A stretch of DNA of 64,000 nt from Ricinus communis (taxonomy: Eukaryota; Streptophyta; Magnoliopsida; Malpighiales; Euphorbiaceae): assembly GCF_019578655.1 (NCBI RefSeq), contig NC_063261.1, positions 10,176,446-10,240,445 of the forward strand, given 5' to 3'. A program made the position numbers and the translations under genes. Positions 1 through 11,199 of this stretch are shown here, in pieces. Numbering within the stretch: the stretch's first letter is position 1; the number at the start of each line of letters is the position of its first letter. Under the pieces are notes generated by a model. It had not been told where the DNA came from. It ran no database searches and saw nothing but the letters and a program-made list of their open reading frames with translations.

Positions 1-2085
1 CTCCGGCTTACTGGTGGCCTTCCGGACGATCTTGGTGGCGATCGGCTCCCCTTGGAGAGAGCTTTCTTTTGGCAGCAGCGGCGACGCCTGTGGTGGCCGG
101 AGGCGGAAGATCCGGTGGAGAGAGAAAATGGAGGCAGCCAAGGTTTTTGAGTTTTTCCGGCTAGCTCCGGCGAGCTATGGAAGATCGGAGGACGTATCCC
201 GACTCTCCTCAGCTCAAGCTTCGCGATGGCACTGGTTTCGTGGCGATCGGGCTTCGTTTGCAAATCGACGGTCGAGATCGTCCGCAAATCTCTCCGGATG
301 ATCGGGTGTCAGATCGGAAAATCGGAAGCATGGATCGTCATCAGCGCGTCGTTGTGAGTTCGATGGTGTGTTCGGATCGTCGATCGGACTCCGTGGTGAG
401 GCAGTCGGCCGAGCGATCGGCGTCGGTAATATTTCTTTGGCCCGTTAATTTTAGAAATCCTTTGATTTTAAATTTTTGTCTGGTGGTTTATATTGAGTAT
501 TTGATGATATTTGTGAGTCATAAATAATTGTCTGTCAGTTTGCTTGCCTTGTGTTTTGTGCTATTTGGCGGAGTCGGGAAATAGTGAAGTTTGGGACCCG
601 ACTCCCGTTGTTTAAATTGTTGGATATTTGAAGTGTTCTTCTGGCAGGTCCTGGACCCGTTTTTACGGGGGGTAATGTTCGTGTTGTAGGGGAGGTTCTG
701 CCGGATTTTCGGTAGAATTCTCCCGAGTCGAGATTCTTAGACAGTCAGTCCTAGGAGTCTAGACCTAGGATTAAAGATCGATTGTTTCAGCGTTTTGATA
801 AATTGTTTTCCGTGACTAGATTGTCCATTTGTTCGGCTCGCTCCTACTGAGGCACCGGAGCAGAGCTAGGAGGTCGCCAATCCTGTGAGTTAAAGTCATA
901 TATCGCTTACGCACGTGTCATGCATAAAATTTGATTTACTACTGTGAATATTTATTTGCAATTTCACTTTTTCATTTAATTATTATTATTATCATTTGCA
1001 TGATGCTTTTAATTACTATTTAAATATATTTTTCCTTTATTACCAATTTTAATATTGCATGATGACTCGGGGATGGGACTGATGAGAACATAGGAGTTGG
1101 ATGAGTGTCCCAATATAATCTGAGAGAGATAGGGAAAGGGTAAATAGGTAAAATTTTAAGAAAGAAGATTAGGACCTGCCCTGGTCGAGCATCGCTCTCT
1201 GGGCTTAGTAGAGTGTGGTTGCCGGAGGTAAGGTCCCTGGTCGAGCATTGCTCTCGGGGCGCCGGCTTATTTGGAAATTTAAGTGACCGGTGGAGGTAAG
1301 GTCCTGGTCGAGCTATGCTCTCTGGGCGCCAGTCTTATTGGATAAGGGAGCCCGAAAGGCTAAAAATTTGAGAGTTAAGTGACCGGACTGGAGGTAAGGT
1401 CCCTGGTCGAGCTTTGCTCTCGGGGCGCCCGATCTGTTGGAATGAGAGGTTTGAGATGATAGAGTTGAGGTTAGTTGAGACATAAGTGTTGAAATAATCG
1501 AGATTTTAGAGTTGGGATTAGAGTTCTACTGAAGTACTCCGTCCCGTTGCATGTGGAATAAATTTTGTTTAAGCATGGCATGACACATATGTTTTAACAT
1601 GACATGTATGGTTCGCGTGATTTATTAATTATTTTAAAATTAAATAAGGTGACATTGAGATATTTGAAACTATTATAGATATATGATTTTAACTCACTCT
1701 CGAGACTGACAGTCTCTATTTACTGTTTTTTTCAGATTCGTGACTGTTAGTCCTCTCGCGACTCTTATTCAGTAACCCGACTCCTTCATCATCGGGTGAT
1801 GTATTTGATTTGGTATGTAAATTGGTAAATCTTAGATTCTCCGCAGTAGTAATAGTAGATGTATCAGTTGTAAATTTTCTAGGCTTCGGGTCTCGCCTAG
1901 TTTTTCTGGTAGACCGAAGTAATTTTGTAAAGTGTAGCTGTTAAGATAAATTATGGCTTTAATAATATTACTTTGAGATGAGATTTGTTTAAGTCAGTGA
2001 GTGTCAGGCTTACTACGGGTTTCGGTGGCCTTACGCCTACCCATTCCCTAGTGCCGGTCACGGGCCCACAGGTGGGGTCGTGACA
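1..2085 (+). mobile_element. LTR A: 3' part of a plus-strand LTR, cut by the window edge
   Basis: This is long terminal repeat sequence of the window's main LTR family. It ends in GGGGTCGTGACA, the 3' terminus seen at 28382 and 32629, and satellite resumes directly (ACAACCCCATAATAG). The first 450 bases are GC-rich and hold the family's recurring sense reading frame (177-527). A block near 1170-1440 repeats the GGTCGAGC...GCTCTC...GGGCGCC motif several times. The part around 1050-1100 (GCATGATGACTCGGGGATGG) groups this copy with F, G and I rather than with C, D, E and H. The 5' end lies outside the window, so it could be a solo LTR or the 3' LTR of a full element. Assignment by repeat comparison is secure; element class is inferred from copy D. 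Confidence 0.85.
177..527 (+). other. recurring sense reading frame inside the LTR (doubtful CDS)
   Basis: A 116-codon frame starting MEDRRTYPDSPQ lies in the GC-rich part of LTR A. Related frames occur on the sense strand of most other copies: near 16670 (C plus arm), 19354-19701 (C minus arm), 26336-26524 and 30751-31341 (D), 43531-43812 (E), 46817-47047 (F), 54416-54853 (H) and 62528-63025 (I). The shared core is M-[DEG]-D-R-R-x-Y-P-D-S-[PH]-Q followed by a basic, Asp/Arg-rich tail. I recognise no protein family. A second overlapping frame is also open in several copies, and some copies have stops soon after the core, so this may only reflect conserved, stop-poor GC-rich leader DNA. In G the region is badly eroded. 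Confidence 0.25.
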
Positions 2086-3581
2086 ACAACCCCATAATAG
2101 TGGCAATAATTTAATAAGAGCAAACGACCCCATAAAAGTTGTATATTTATCAATATAAGAAAATAACCCCGTAAAACTTGTATATTTAAGAATCTAAGAG
2201 AACAACCGGGTAAAATAGTATAATTGCAAGTATGAGAAAACAACCTTGTAGAAGGGGTAAATTTTTTAATATGAGAAAATGACCCCGGAAAAGCAATGTA
2301 ATTGTAAGTATGAGAAAATAGCCTCGTAGAAGGGGTAAATCTTTTAACATGAGTAAACAATCCCGTAAAAGTAGTGTAATTGCAAGTCTAAGAAAACATC
2401 CTCCACGAAGGGGTAAATATTTTAATATGTCAAAACAACCCCGTAATACGGGGATATTTATGAATCTGAGGAAATAATCTCGTAATTGTGGTATATTTGT
2501 GAGTATGCGAAACAACTCCTTAAATGGGTTAATTTTATAGTATGAGAAAATAACCCCGTGAAAGGGGTATGTTTCTCGATATAAGAGAATAACCTCGAAA
2601 ATGTGTAGATTTATGAATTTGAAAAAAGAACCCCATAATAGTGCTAATAATCTAATATGAGAAAATGACCCTGTAAAAATGGTATATTTATCAATATAAG
2701 AACATAACCCCATAAACGTGTATATTCATGAAATTGAGTAAATAACCCCGTAAAAGTAGTGTAATTGCGAGTCTGAGAAAACAACCTCATAGATAGATAA
2801 ATTTTTAAATATGAGAAAAAAACCCCGTAATACGTGGATATTTATCAATCGGAGAAAATAACCATATAATATTGGTATATATGTAAGTATGAGAAAACAA
2901 TCTCTTAAATAAATTAATTTTATAATATAAGAAAACAACCCCGTAAAATGGTTATATTTGTCACTATAAGAAAACAACCCCATAAAATATATATATTTAT
3001 AAATCTGAGAAAAAAACCCCATAGAAGTAGAGTAATTGCGAGTCTAAGAAAACTGCCTGGTAGAAAGGGTAAATTTTTTAATATGAGAAAATAGCCTCGA
3101 CGAAGGGGTAAAATTTTTAATATGTGAAAATAACCCCGTAATATGGGGATATTTATGAATCTGAGGAGATAATCTCGTAATTGTGGTATATTTGTGAATA
3201 TAAGAAACAACCCCTTAAATGGGTTAATTTTATAAAATGAGAAAATAACCCCGTGAAGGGGTATATTTTTCGATATAAGAAAATAATCCCGTAAAATGTG
3301 TAGATTTATGAATTTGAGAAAACAACACCATAATAGTGGCAATAATTTAATAAGAAAACATCCTCCATAATTTTTTTATATGAGAAAACATCCTCCATGA
3401 AGGGGTAAATATTTTAATATGTCAAAACAACCCCGTAATACGGGGATATTTATGAATCTGAGGAAATAACCCCGTAATTGTGGTATATTTGTGAGTATGC
3501 AAAACAACTCCTTAAATGGGTTAATTTTATAGTATGAGAAAATAACCCCGTGAAAGGGGTATGTTTTTCAATATAAGAGAA
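2086..3581 (+). repeat. satellite array 1 (variant HOR, about 990-bp super-repeat)
   Basis: This is tandem satellite built from about 39-bp subunits (GAGAAAACAACCCCGTA followed by a short AT-rich tail). Here the subunits form a longer repeat: the segment starting near 2399 recurs near 3391, about 992 bases on, with the same private variants (TCCTCCAYGAAGG, ATGTCAAAACAACC, GTATGC-AAACAACTCC). The second copy is cut at 3581 by element B and continues at 11195. A short partial unit (3353-3375) breaks off in the middle of a subunit. Minus-strand open frames here are period artefacts. Confidence 0.9.
3577..3581. repeat. left target-site duplication of element B (GAGAA)
   Basis: GAGAA directly before the left LTR matches GAGAA at 11195-11199 directly after the right LTR. 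Removing the element and one copy restores a normal satellite junction, AAGAGAATAACCTCG, which is also present uninterrupted near 2583. Confidence 0.9.
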
Positions 3582-5051
3582 TGATGGGCTCTTTATGCAA
3601 CCTACACCTAAGGCAGTGAACCTACCGATGCAGCCTAGCACTAGTGAGTATCAAGGTCGTATCCCTGAAGATCGGGTGAACCTAGAGTTACTACTGTTTG
3701 CTATGTTATCTAGTCTGAAATAGGGTGTGAAAGTTCTAACGTACCAGCTAATGGTTATGAGTGCAAATAAGTAAATGAAGAACAATGGATAATCAAAAGA
3801 CAATTGCAAAGAGAGAAACAAACCCAAAAGGGAGCCTAAGTGATGGAATTCTAAAGATGGATTTTATGGATTGCCGATCTTGCTTACCCGTGCCTAAATC
3901 CTGAATTGAATCCTGGTTCCTCTGTCGAGCTTACCAGATTCCTAAACCTGCACTAACCTAATGGAATCTCTTCCTATCGGATTACTACAGATTAGCATTA
4001 AGTATGATTTAAAACTATTAAGAGTTATTAGTTCTTAATCCGGCGAGTAAATCAACCTTATCTCTAAGTGTTAACTACCAGTTCTTACTATTCAATGTCC
4101 AGTTGTAACAAGAATTTCTCAATGTCAAGAAACAACCTAATAAACAATTAATCCAACGTCTCAAATTAACTGAATCAAACTTTTATTACATCAACGTCTC
4201 AATTAATCCAAGAAGATTGCAAGAATGACAATTATAAAAACTAATAATTAAGCATAATCCATCAACAAAGGTGAACCCTAATGGATTCAAAAGATCTAGC
4301 TACTCATGTTCATGGTTAAAGCAATTAGGGAACAAAATAAGGAAAAACAAATTAAAGGCATGTACACCCTTCTCTTTCAAGCTGAATGAGAAACCCTAAA
4401 TTTGCAAATTCGAAATCTCAAACCCTAGTTGCCTCTTGAATGCTCCCAAAGTTTATCTTGATCTTCAATTCGATGTTGGAACAAGTGAAATCCCTCCTTC
4501 AATTGATGAAATTTATCTCTCAAGGTCTACAATTGAGGTATAGGAAATAATTGATTAAGTGTGTGTCTTGGAATTGAGTCCAAAAATCGTCCCCCCTCTA
4601 AAAGAACTCAAAATTGCCTATATAGTTGATTCAGCATGGCCGGAGTCCAGTTGTGATGATTGACGGCGAGTCAAGCGATCTGAATCTGGAGTCTGTTGTC
4701 TTGACTCCTTCCAAGCCTTGCCTGGCCGGTCGAGCCACCACAGGCCGTGCTGGAGGCCGTGGTGGCTACGGAAGTCGTGCTGAAATGGCACAATTGGGGA
4801 TAGCCTCTTGGTAATTCAGCACGGCCGGAGTCCAGGCCGTGCTCAACCCTCGGGGTGCTAGTTCTCACCCAATTTGATGGATTTTGGTCCGTAATCACAC
4901 GTATTTCCCTCGATTATTGATGGTGTCCTTCGAAACTGACCTGAAACGAGAAAGGAAACAAAAGACAGGTGATTCTAGCATAAAACGGGATAATCATGCA
5001 TAAAAATGTAAACAATCGGGCATGAAAACATGTGTAGTATGATGCTTATCA
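3582..5051 (-). repeat. 3' LTR of element B
   Basis: This is the left copy on the plus strand and the downstream LTR of the minus-strand element, about 1470 bp with TG...CA ends. It aligns with 9739-11194 over nearly its whole length. Differences include a short extra stretch near 4190-4212 (ATCAACGTCTCAATTAATCC) and a dissimilar GC-rich patch near 4640-4700. A TATA-like CTATATAGG (minus strand) lies at 4617-4625. Confidence 0.9.
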
Positions 5052-5066
5052 AATTACCCCACACTT
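5052..5066 (-). other. polypurine tract of element B
   Basis: On the minus strand this reads AAGTGTGGGGTAATT and directly abuts the 3' LTR. It follows a TTGAGGACAAGCAAAAGTTT context. This G-rich tract is the usual plus-strand priming site and resembles those of Athila-lineage elements. Confidence 0.8.
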
Positions 5067-7427
5067 AAACTTTTGCTTGTCCTCAAGCAATCAACAACTC
5101 ACTCCTCAAACAGATACCAAATAACTCAATCAAATGCATTGCAGGAGGTTAGCTCAAAACAAATTTCAAAACTCCATAATGATTTTTCCCAAAATCCCCA
5201 AATCACTAAATCCTTAAGAGAGAGAACAAACTTAATAAAGTTGCTAAAGTTAAAATGATAAACCATCTAAATTGAGAAATTGAGAACCATGCCTCACAAG
5301 ATGTCACTCAAAACACACAAGTGTATATAGGTGAAAGAAGATCGCCAAGCTCTCAACGCAAAAATACAGAAAAAGTGCTTACCATAAGCTTGCTTATAGA
5401 TCCAATCTCCACTACTACGAAATAATCAATAATCATGATCAAAGGGTCTTGAGCTAGGTTGTAATGGGGTTAAGGTAGGGTACGTATAAATATGGAAAGT
5501 AGGCTACAAGTTGCTGGAAGTTAAGCAAGTAATGCAAGAAAGTAACGAAGGATCAAGTATTGTACCAAAATGAACACTAAGTTGCTCTAAAAATAAGATG
5601 ATGCTCAAAATGAACTAAATTAATACTCTTTTTTTTTTATTGAATATATATATACTATGTATATATATTACAATAGCTTATGTAGAGGTTGTTGGTTATT
5701 GACACATACAATAAGACTGAATATCAAATTTTTTTTTTTTTTTAATTGAAGGGAGCATCTATGAAAAATTTAGCAACTTAGTGAAATATATGATTGCAGA
5801 TTGATCCAAAATAAAATGCAGCATAAACTTACATAATTTCCAGCAACAATGGTAGAAAGAATGGTCAAATGAATAGAAGTGATAAAATGAGTGTCACTGT
5901 TATTATTATTACGAAAGGAAAGGCTAAGGCTCAAAATTGGTTCACTAAGGGAAAAACAGGGTTAGGCTTTTTGGCCAAATTGTGTAAATCCTAAATGCCC
6001 AAATCATCTCACGATTATTGAAAATTCATGTAATCTCAAAAGATATCGTAAAGCAAGTTCTAGAAATAGAGATTCTGTACAATGCTCACTAATGAAAGAA
6101 AATGGAGCATAATAGTGATGCACCAATTGGCTCAAAATCTCACCATTTGAGTGGGTTAAAATTGCATGAATTCTCAAACCAAAGTTTAAACAATCACAAT
6201 AATAAGCAACAATATTAACGTGTTCTATATCTAAGATAAAGTAAAATGGAAGAATTTAAGGAAAAATACCGACTTTACTGGATTGTAATTAAGAGATTCG
6301 TTCATTGCCTTCTTCCCAACAAGGTTCGATAAAAGCTATAAGGGAATCCATTCAAAGGAGAAAATCATTAACTACTCGATTAAAACAAAACTCAAGATAA
6401 GGACAGTAATAATGAATGGACTCAATCAATAAGGGATATTAAAACAAGATAAAAACAAAGAAAGATAAAATTGGTACTGCACAAATCTACGGTACCTACC
6501 CCACACTTGTGAAAAACAACATCCTCGGTGTGAACAAGGTAGGCACTCAAAATAAAAGGAATAAAATCACGTGAAATGAAGCTAATTATGGGAGTCCATA
6601 AAAGAAATTAGAAAACTAAGAGAAAAACAAGACGATAAAAGAGATAAAAACTAGAAAGACTACTAGATCACGCCCTTGATGTGTACTTGAACACTTCAAA
6701 ATATGTTAGTCCTCAAAATTACGTACGAGCATCAAGTAGGCTAACTCCTGCAAAATTCAAGAATAAACACATTCCAAGCAACATCTAGTAAAAGGTTCAA
6801 TAAGATAGCATCTCCTCAAAATCAAACTTACTAAAAACAGAATTTGAAATATCTAACCGCAAATGACTACATAAAATAAAATAAAAAAATGTCCAAAACT
6901 TCGGAAAGCAAAATAGATTCGGAATGCCTCCGAAGGCGCTTCTTTTGTTCGAGTCGTCTACCGGACTCGGATCAGCATTCCGCATCGCGGGCAAATTAAG
7001 AAGGTAGGCTCAATGTAAGTTGGGGCTCGAGGCATATAAGCGCAATGAAAAGGTCCGATGTGTGCGATAGATGACCAAGGAGGTGCTCTCTGGACCGATT
7101 TGGGATGTCCATTTATCCACTCCGAATTTCGGCTAAGTGACTGTCAAAACAAACTTGCAACTACCCTTCTCGGGTCTATCACAAAGACAAAGTCTCATAT
7201 TGATACAAGTTATTTTTTTCAGATGAATAACACATACTAGTAGGGGAAGAAACATGTATAGCATCATCCATTTGTACATCTTGTGGTTGTGTATTACATG
7301 CAAGATCAATTCCATCAATACAACAAATGGCATGAACATGGTCGGTGGAAGAACTATCAAATGAGGGTAAACTAAAAGTGACACAGTCGTCCCCTACATT
7401 AAGTTCTAACTTCCCCTCAAATCACGT
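5067..7427 (-). other. noncoding interior of element B (no RT, RNase H or integrase)
   Basis: These 2.36 kb fill the place where polymerase domains would normally follow protease. I find no reverse transcriptase YxDD, RNase H or integrase zinc-finger motifs. The sequence is AT-rich with frequent stops on both strands, and it has T-rich runs near 5630 and 5730 and a TA-rich stretch near 5645-5670. A second PPT-like tract (minus-strand CACAAGTGTGGGGTA, 6497-6511) lies in the middle. Short open frames (5073-5258, 6797-6994, 7133-7384) resemble nothing I know. Confidence 0.7.
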
Positions 7428-7925
7428 CTATTTTAGCTCTAGGCTGGCAAGGAAAGGTCTCCCCAAAATTAATGGTACACCATGCTCATTGTCCATATCC
7501 AAAACCACAAAGTCCACAGGAAATATGAACTTATCTACCTTAACTAGCACATTTTCCACAATTCCCCTAGGAAGCTTAACAGAACGGTCAGCTAATTGAA
7601 TGCACATCCTAATGGATTTTGCCTCCCCCAAACCTAGCTTATTGAACAAACTAGTGGGCATGACATTTATGCTAGCCCCCAAATCAGCTAATGCATCATC
7701 AACACATAAATTACCTAAAGTGCAGGGAATAGTGAAACTCTCTGGATCGTGATGTTTCTCTAGCAACTTGCTCTAAAACACCGCTGAGCACTCCTCATTA
7801 AGCTGAACATAGGCGACCTCCTCCAACTTCCTTTTTCTGCTAAGTATGTCCTTTAAGAACTTAGCATACTTCGGCATCTGCTCTAATGCATCAATAAAAG
7901 GCAAGTTAATATGCAGTTGTCTAAA
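7428..7925 (-). pseudogene. retropepsin-like protease relic of element B
   Basis: The clearest open stretch is 7766-7428 on the minus strand. It carries an aspartic-protease signature, ALADLGASINVMP, where D-L-G-A-S stands at the active-site position as is usual in Athila-type proteases, and further on the flap-distal motif ILGRPFLA. Upstream the same frame continues to about 7925 (near 7880, ALEQMPKYAKFLKD) but is interrupted by a TAG near 7773 just before SKLLEKHHDP, and it is offset by a frameshift near 7930 from the gag spacer. In intact elements the enzyme cleaves the Gag-Pol polyprotein inside the particle. This copy cannot give a continuous product. No polymerase sequence follows. Confidence 0.8.
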
Positions 7926-7930
7926 AATAT

Positions 7931-9567
7931 CTAAAAACTTACTGAACTGCTCTTCGCCTCTGCTTGTTTAGCTCTAGCAGGATAAGGAATCTTAGGTTGA
8001 TATTCCCTGACTGGAATTGATTTCACCTTTTGTCCCTCAGGTTCCCTAACCTTACTGCTTGCCTTAACCTGCACATCAATAGTGGCGTCATCAAAAACAG
8101 GCTTAGAAGGAGCTGAAACTAACTTACCTGAACGCAAAGTGATGGCGTTCATGTGCTCCCTCGGGTTAGACTTAGTGGTGCTCGGGAGCGCTCCTTGCTG
8201 CCTTTCAGACAACATCTTAGAGATTTGGCCAATCTGGGTCTCCAAGTTCTGAATCGAGGCCTGCTGGTTCCTAAGTGCACTATCAGTTTGCTGGAACCTC
8301 ATCTCCGTAGACGTCACAAACTTCATCATAAGCTCCTATAAATTTGACTTCTTTTCTGGTAGAGGAGGAGCTTGTGCAGGCCTAGAATTCTTGCGGCGAT
8401 GAAGTCTCTGAAAACCAGGTGGACCCTGAGCGTTATTGTTCCTCCAACTGAAGTTGGGATGATTGCGCCACCCAGGGTTGTATGTATTGCTGTAAGGATC
8501 ATTCTGCTGCCTTGGGGCATTCCCCATATAATCAACCTGTTCAACATCAGAAGACATAGCAGAATTAGATGGAAAAGTAGTAGAGGATGAAGCAAACATA
8601 CCTCCATGCAGCTGTAATGTGGGCCACCACAAAACTAGCAGCCAACGTTCGCTGCATGAACCGGCATCTAGAGTTGGTCGATCTTCTTGGCTAGAAGCTC
8701 CACTTGAGCTGCCAAGGCTCCTGTAGAGTCCACTTGGTTGACCACTCCCTGTCTTCCTGGCCGGCTTCTAGAGGATTGCCACTGATAGTTGTTCATGGCC
8801 ATTTCCTCTATCAAGTTCTGAGCCTGCTCGGGCGTCTTCTTAGCGCCCACCCTCGCATCCACCATTTGCCTTGTTGCAAGGTTCAACCCGCTGTAGAAGG
8901 TCTGAACCTGCATCCACACTGGCAATCCGTGATGTGGGCAGCATCTCAAAAGATCTTTAAATCTCTCCCATGCATCGTACATGCTTTCATCATCAAACTG
9001 CACAAAAGAAGATATGTCATTTCTAAGTTTAGCAGTTTTAGCGGGAGGAAAATACTTATATAAAAAATTTTCGGCCAACGCCTTCCAGGTAGTGATCGTC
9101 TGTTATGGAAGAGATTGCAACCATCTCTTTGCTCTGTCCCTCAAGAAAAATGGAAACAATCTCAGGCGAATGGCATCATCGGTTGTTCCATTTATTTTGA
9201 ATGTGTCACAAATCTCCAAAAAGTTGGAGATATGTGCATTGGGATCCTCGCTGGGCAATCCTCCAAATTGCACGCTTTGCTGGATCATCTGGATAACATT
9301 GGCCTTTATCTCAAAGTTATTGGTCGCTACAGCAGGTCTGACTATACTCATTTTCGTCCCATCTAAAGATGGTCGAGCAAACTCGCACATCGTCCTCTGA
9401 TCGTCGTTGGCCTGGGGGTCATGGTTTTCCATCGTGTCTAGTCTATCCACAGGTACCTCAACCTCAATCTCCTCCTCTTCTAATTGCAACCTCTTTCTTA
9501 AGAGTCTGAGGGATCGTTCTGGATCAGATAGAGGCTCTATAAGATTCGAGTTTGAGCTCCTAGTCAT
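7931..9567 (-). pseudogene. gag: Athila-like gag relic of element B
   Basis: The start at 9567 (MTRSSNSNLIEPLSDPERS) follows a leader of about 150 bp after the primer site. The region around codons 85-240 matches the plant retrotransposon gag domain: AHISNFLEICDTFKINGTT, then IRLRLFPFFLRDRAKRWLQS, then FLYKYFPPAKTAKLRND and MYDAWERFKDLLRCCPHHG. A zinc-knuckle relic (FCGGPH) lies near 8640, and a downstream basic/proline spacer contains SNTYNPGWRNHPNFSW. The frame is broken by TAA near 9100, TAG near 8665 and 8630, a frameshift near 8610-8630 and TAG near 8332. Gag would form the particle core and bind RNA through the CCHC finger. This copy is defective; the family call is strong. Confidence 0.88.
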
Positions 9568-9714
9568 AAACTACCTGAAACCAAAAGTCCACACAACCAC
9601 CAATCAACAAAAACAATATAATAATAAATGATAATAAAAATAAAGAATAAATGAATAAACAAATAATGACTAAATTAACACAAAAACAATTCACTCTAGT
9701 TCACCGTTACTGTT

Positions 9715-9732
9715 TCCCCAGCAACGGCGCCA
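9715..9732 (-). other. primer binding site of element B, tRNA-Asp type
   Basis: The plus strand reads TCCCCAGCAACGGCGCCA. This matches the known 3' end of plant tRNA-Asp (TCCCCGGCAACGGCGCCA) at 17 of 18 positions, so the element strand is complementary to that tRNA. It ends 6 bases from the 5' LTR. The tRNA sequence is from general knowledge. Confidence 0.85.
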
Positions 9733-9738
9733 AAAACT

Positions 9739-11194
9739 TGATGGGCTCTTTATGCAACCTACACCTAAGGCAGTGAACCTACTGATGCAGCCTAGCACTA
9801 GTGAGTATCATGGTCGTATCCCTAGAGATCGGGTGAACCTAGAGTTACTACTGTTTGCTATGTTATCTAGTCTGAAATAGGGTGTGAAAGTTCTAACGTA
9901 CCAGCTAATGGTTATGAGTGCAAATAAGTAAATGAAGAACAATGGATAATCAAAAGACAATTGCAAAGAGAGAAACAAACCCAAAAGGGAGCCTAAGTGA
10001 TGGAATTCTAAAGATGAATTTTATGGATTGCCGATCTTGCTTACCCGTGCCTAAATCCTGAATTGAATCCCGGTTCCTCTCTCGAGCTTACCGGATTCCT
10101 GAACCTGCACTAACCTAATGGAATCTCTTCCTATCGGATTACTACATATTAGCATTAAGTATGATTTAAAACTATTAAGAGTTATTAGTTCTTAATCCGT
10201 CGAGTAAATCAACCTTATCTCTAAGTGTTAACTACCAGTTCTTACTATTCAATGTCCAGTTGTAACAAGCATTTCTCAATGTCAAGAAACAACCTAATAA
10301 ACAATTAATCCAACGTCTCAAATTAACTGAATCAAACTTTTATTACTAAATAGCAAGAAGATTGCAAGAATGACAATTATAAAAACTAACAATTAAGCAT
10401 AATCCATCAACAAAGGTGAACCCTAATGGATTCAAAAGATCTAGCTACTCATGTTCATGGTTAAAGCAATTAGGGAACAAAATAAGGAAAAACAAATTAA
10501 AGGCATGTACACCCTTCTCTTTCAAGCTGAATGAGAAACCCTAAATTTGCAAATTCGAAATCTCAAACCCTAGTTGCCTCTTGAATGCTCCTAAAGTTTG
10601 TCTTGATCTTTAATTCGATGTTGGAACAAGTGAAATCCCTCCTTCAATTGATGAAATTTATCTCTCAAGGTCTACAATTGAGGTATAGGAAATAATTGAT
10701 TAAGTGTGTGTCTTGGAATTGAGTCCAAAAATCGTCCCCCCTCTAAAAGAACTCAAAATTGCCTATATAGTTGATTCAGTATGGCCGGAGTCCAGGCTGT
10801 GATGATTCAAAGACGCACGAGTCCGCAAAGGTCAATCTGTGGAGTCTGTCTTGACTCCTTCCAAGCCGTGCCCAAGCCGGTCGGGCCACCACAGCCGGAG
10901 GCCGTGGTGGCTACCAAGTCGTACGAAATGGCACAATTGGGGATAGCCTCTTGGTAATTCAGCATGGCCGGAGTCCAGGCCGTGCTCAACCCTCGGGGTG
11001 CTAGTTCTCACCCAATTTGATGGATTTTGGTCCGTAATCACACGTATTTCCCTCGATTATTGATGGTGTCCTTCGAAAATGACCTGAAACGAGAAAGGAA
11101 ACAAAAGACAGGTGATTCTAGCATAAAACGGGATAATCATGCATAAAAATGTAAACAATCGGGCATGAAAACATGTGTAGTATGATGCTTATCA
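9739..11194 (-). repeat. 5' LTR of element B
   Basis: This is the right copy on the plus strand and the promoter-bearing LTR of the minus-strand element, about 1456 bp with ends TGATGGGCTC and TGCTTATCA. A GC-rich patch near 10800-10860 does not match the left LTR well although both flanks do. Confidence 0.9.
10762..10770 (-). promoter_or_regulatory. candidate TATA box of element B
   Basis: Minus-strand CTATATAGG sits in the middle of the 5' LTR and is conserved at 4617-4625 in the other LTR. A conserved TATA-like site inside an LTR is a reasonable core promoter, but no start site can be seen. Confidence 0.4.
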
Positions 11195-11199
11195 GAGAA
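11195..11199. repeat. right target-site duplication of element B (GAGAA)
   Basis: Direct repeat of 3577-3581; see that entry. Confidence 0.9.

Larger units (their letters stand above)
3582..11194 (-). mobile_element. element B: Athila-like non-autonomous LTR retrotransposon
   Basis: This 7.6-kb element lies on the minus strand. It has two LTRs (3582-5051 and 9739-11194) beginning TGATGGGCTC and ending GATGCTTATCA, a tRNA-Asp-type primer site, a polypurine tract and 5-bp GAGAA target duplications. Reading leftwards from the right LTR come a short leader, a gag-like region, a protease-like region, and then about 2.4 kb without recognisable coding. Gag and protease sequence, the primer site and the AAGTGTGGGG-type polypurine tract fit the Athila lineage of Ty3/gypsy. 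Reverse transcriptase, RNase H and integrase are absent, so it must have used enzymes from another element. The LTRs differ by roughly 20 point changes counted by eye plus a few indels, suggesting a fairly young insertion. Confidence 0.9.

Noticed and set aside
6797..6994. A 65-codon minus-strand frame in B as an env-like or integrase remnant
   Set aside because: No signal peptide, transmembrane pattern or integrase motif is evident; it lies in stop-rich AT DNA.
8153..9631. Plus-strand frames over the gag region (for example 8981-9400)
   Set aside because: They are antisense shadows of the minus-strand gag relic, which carries the recognisable motifs.
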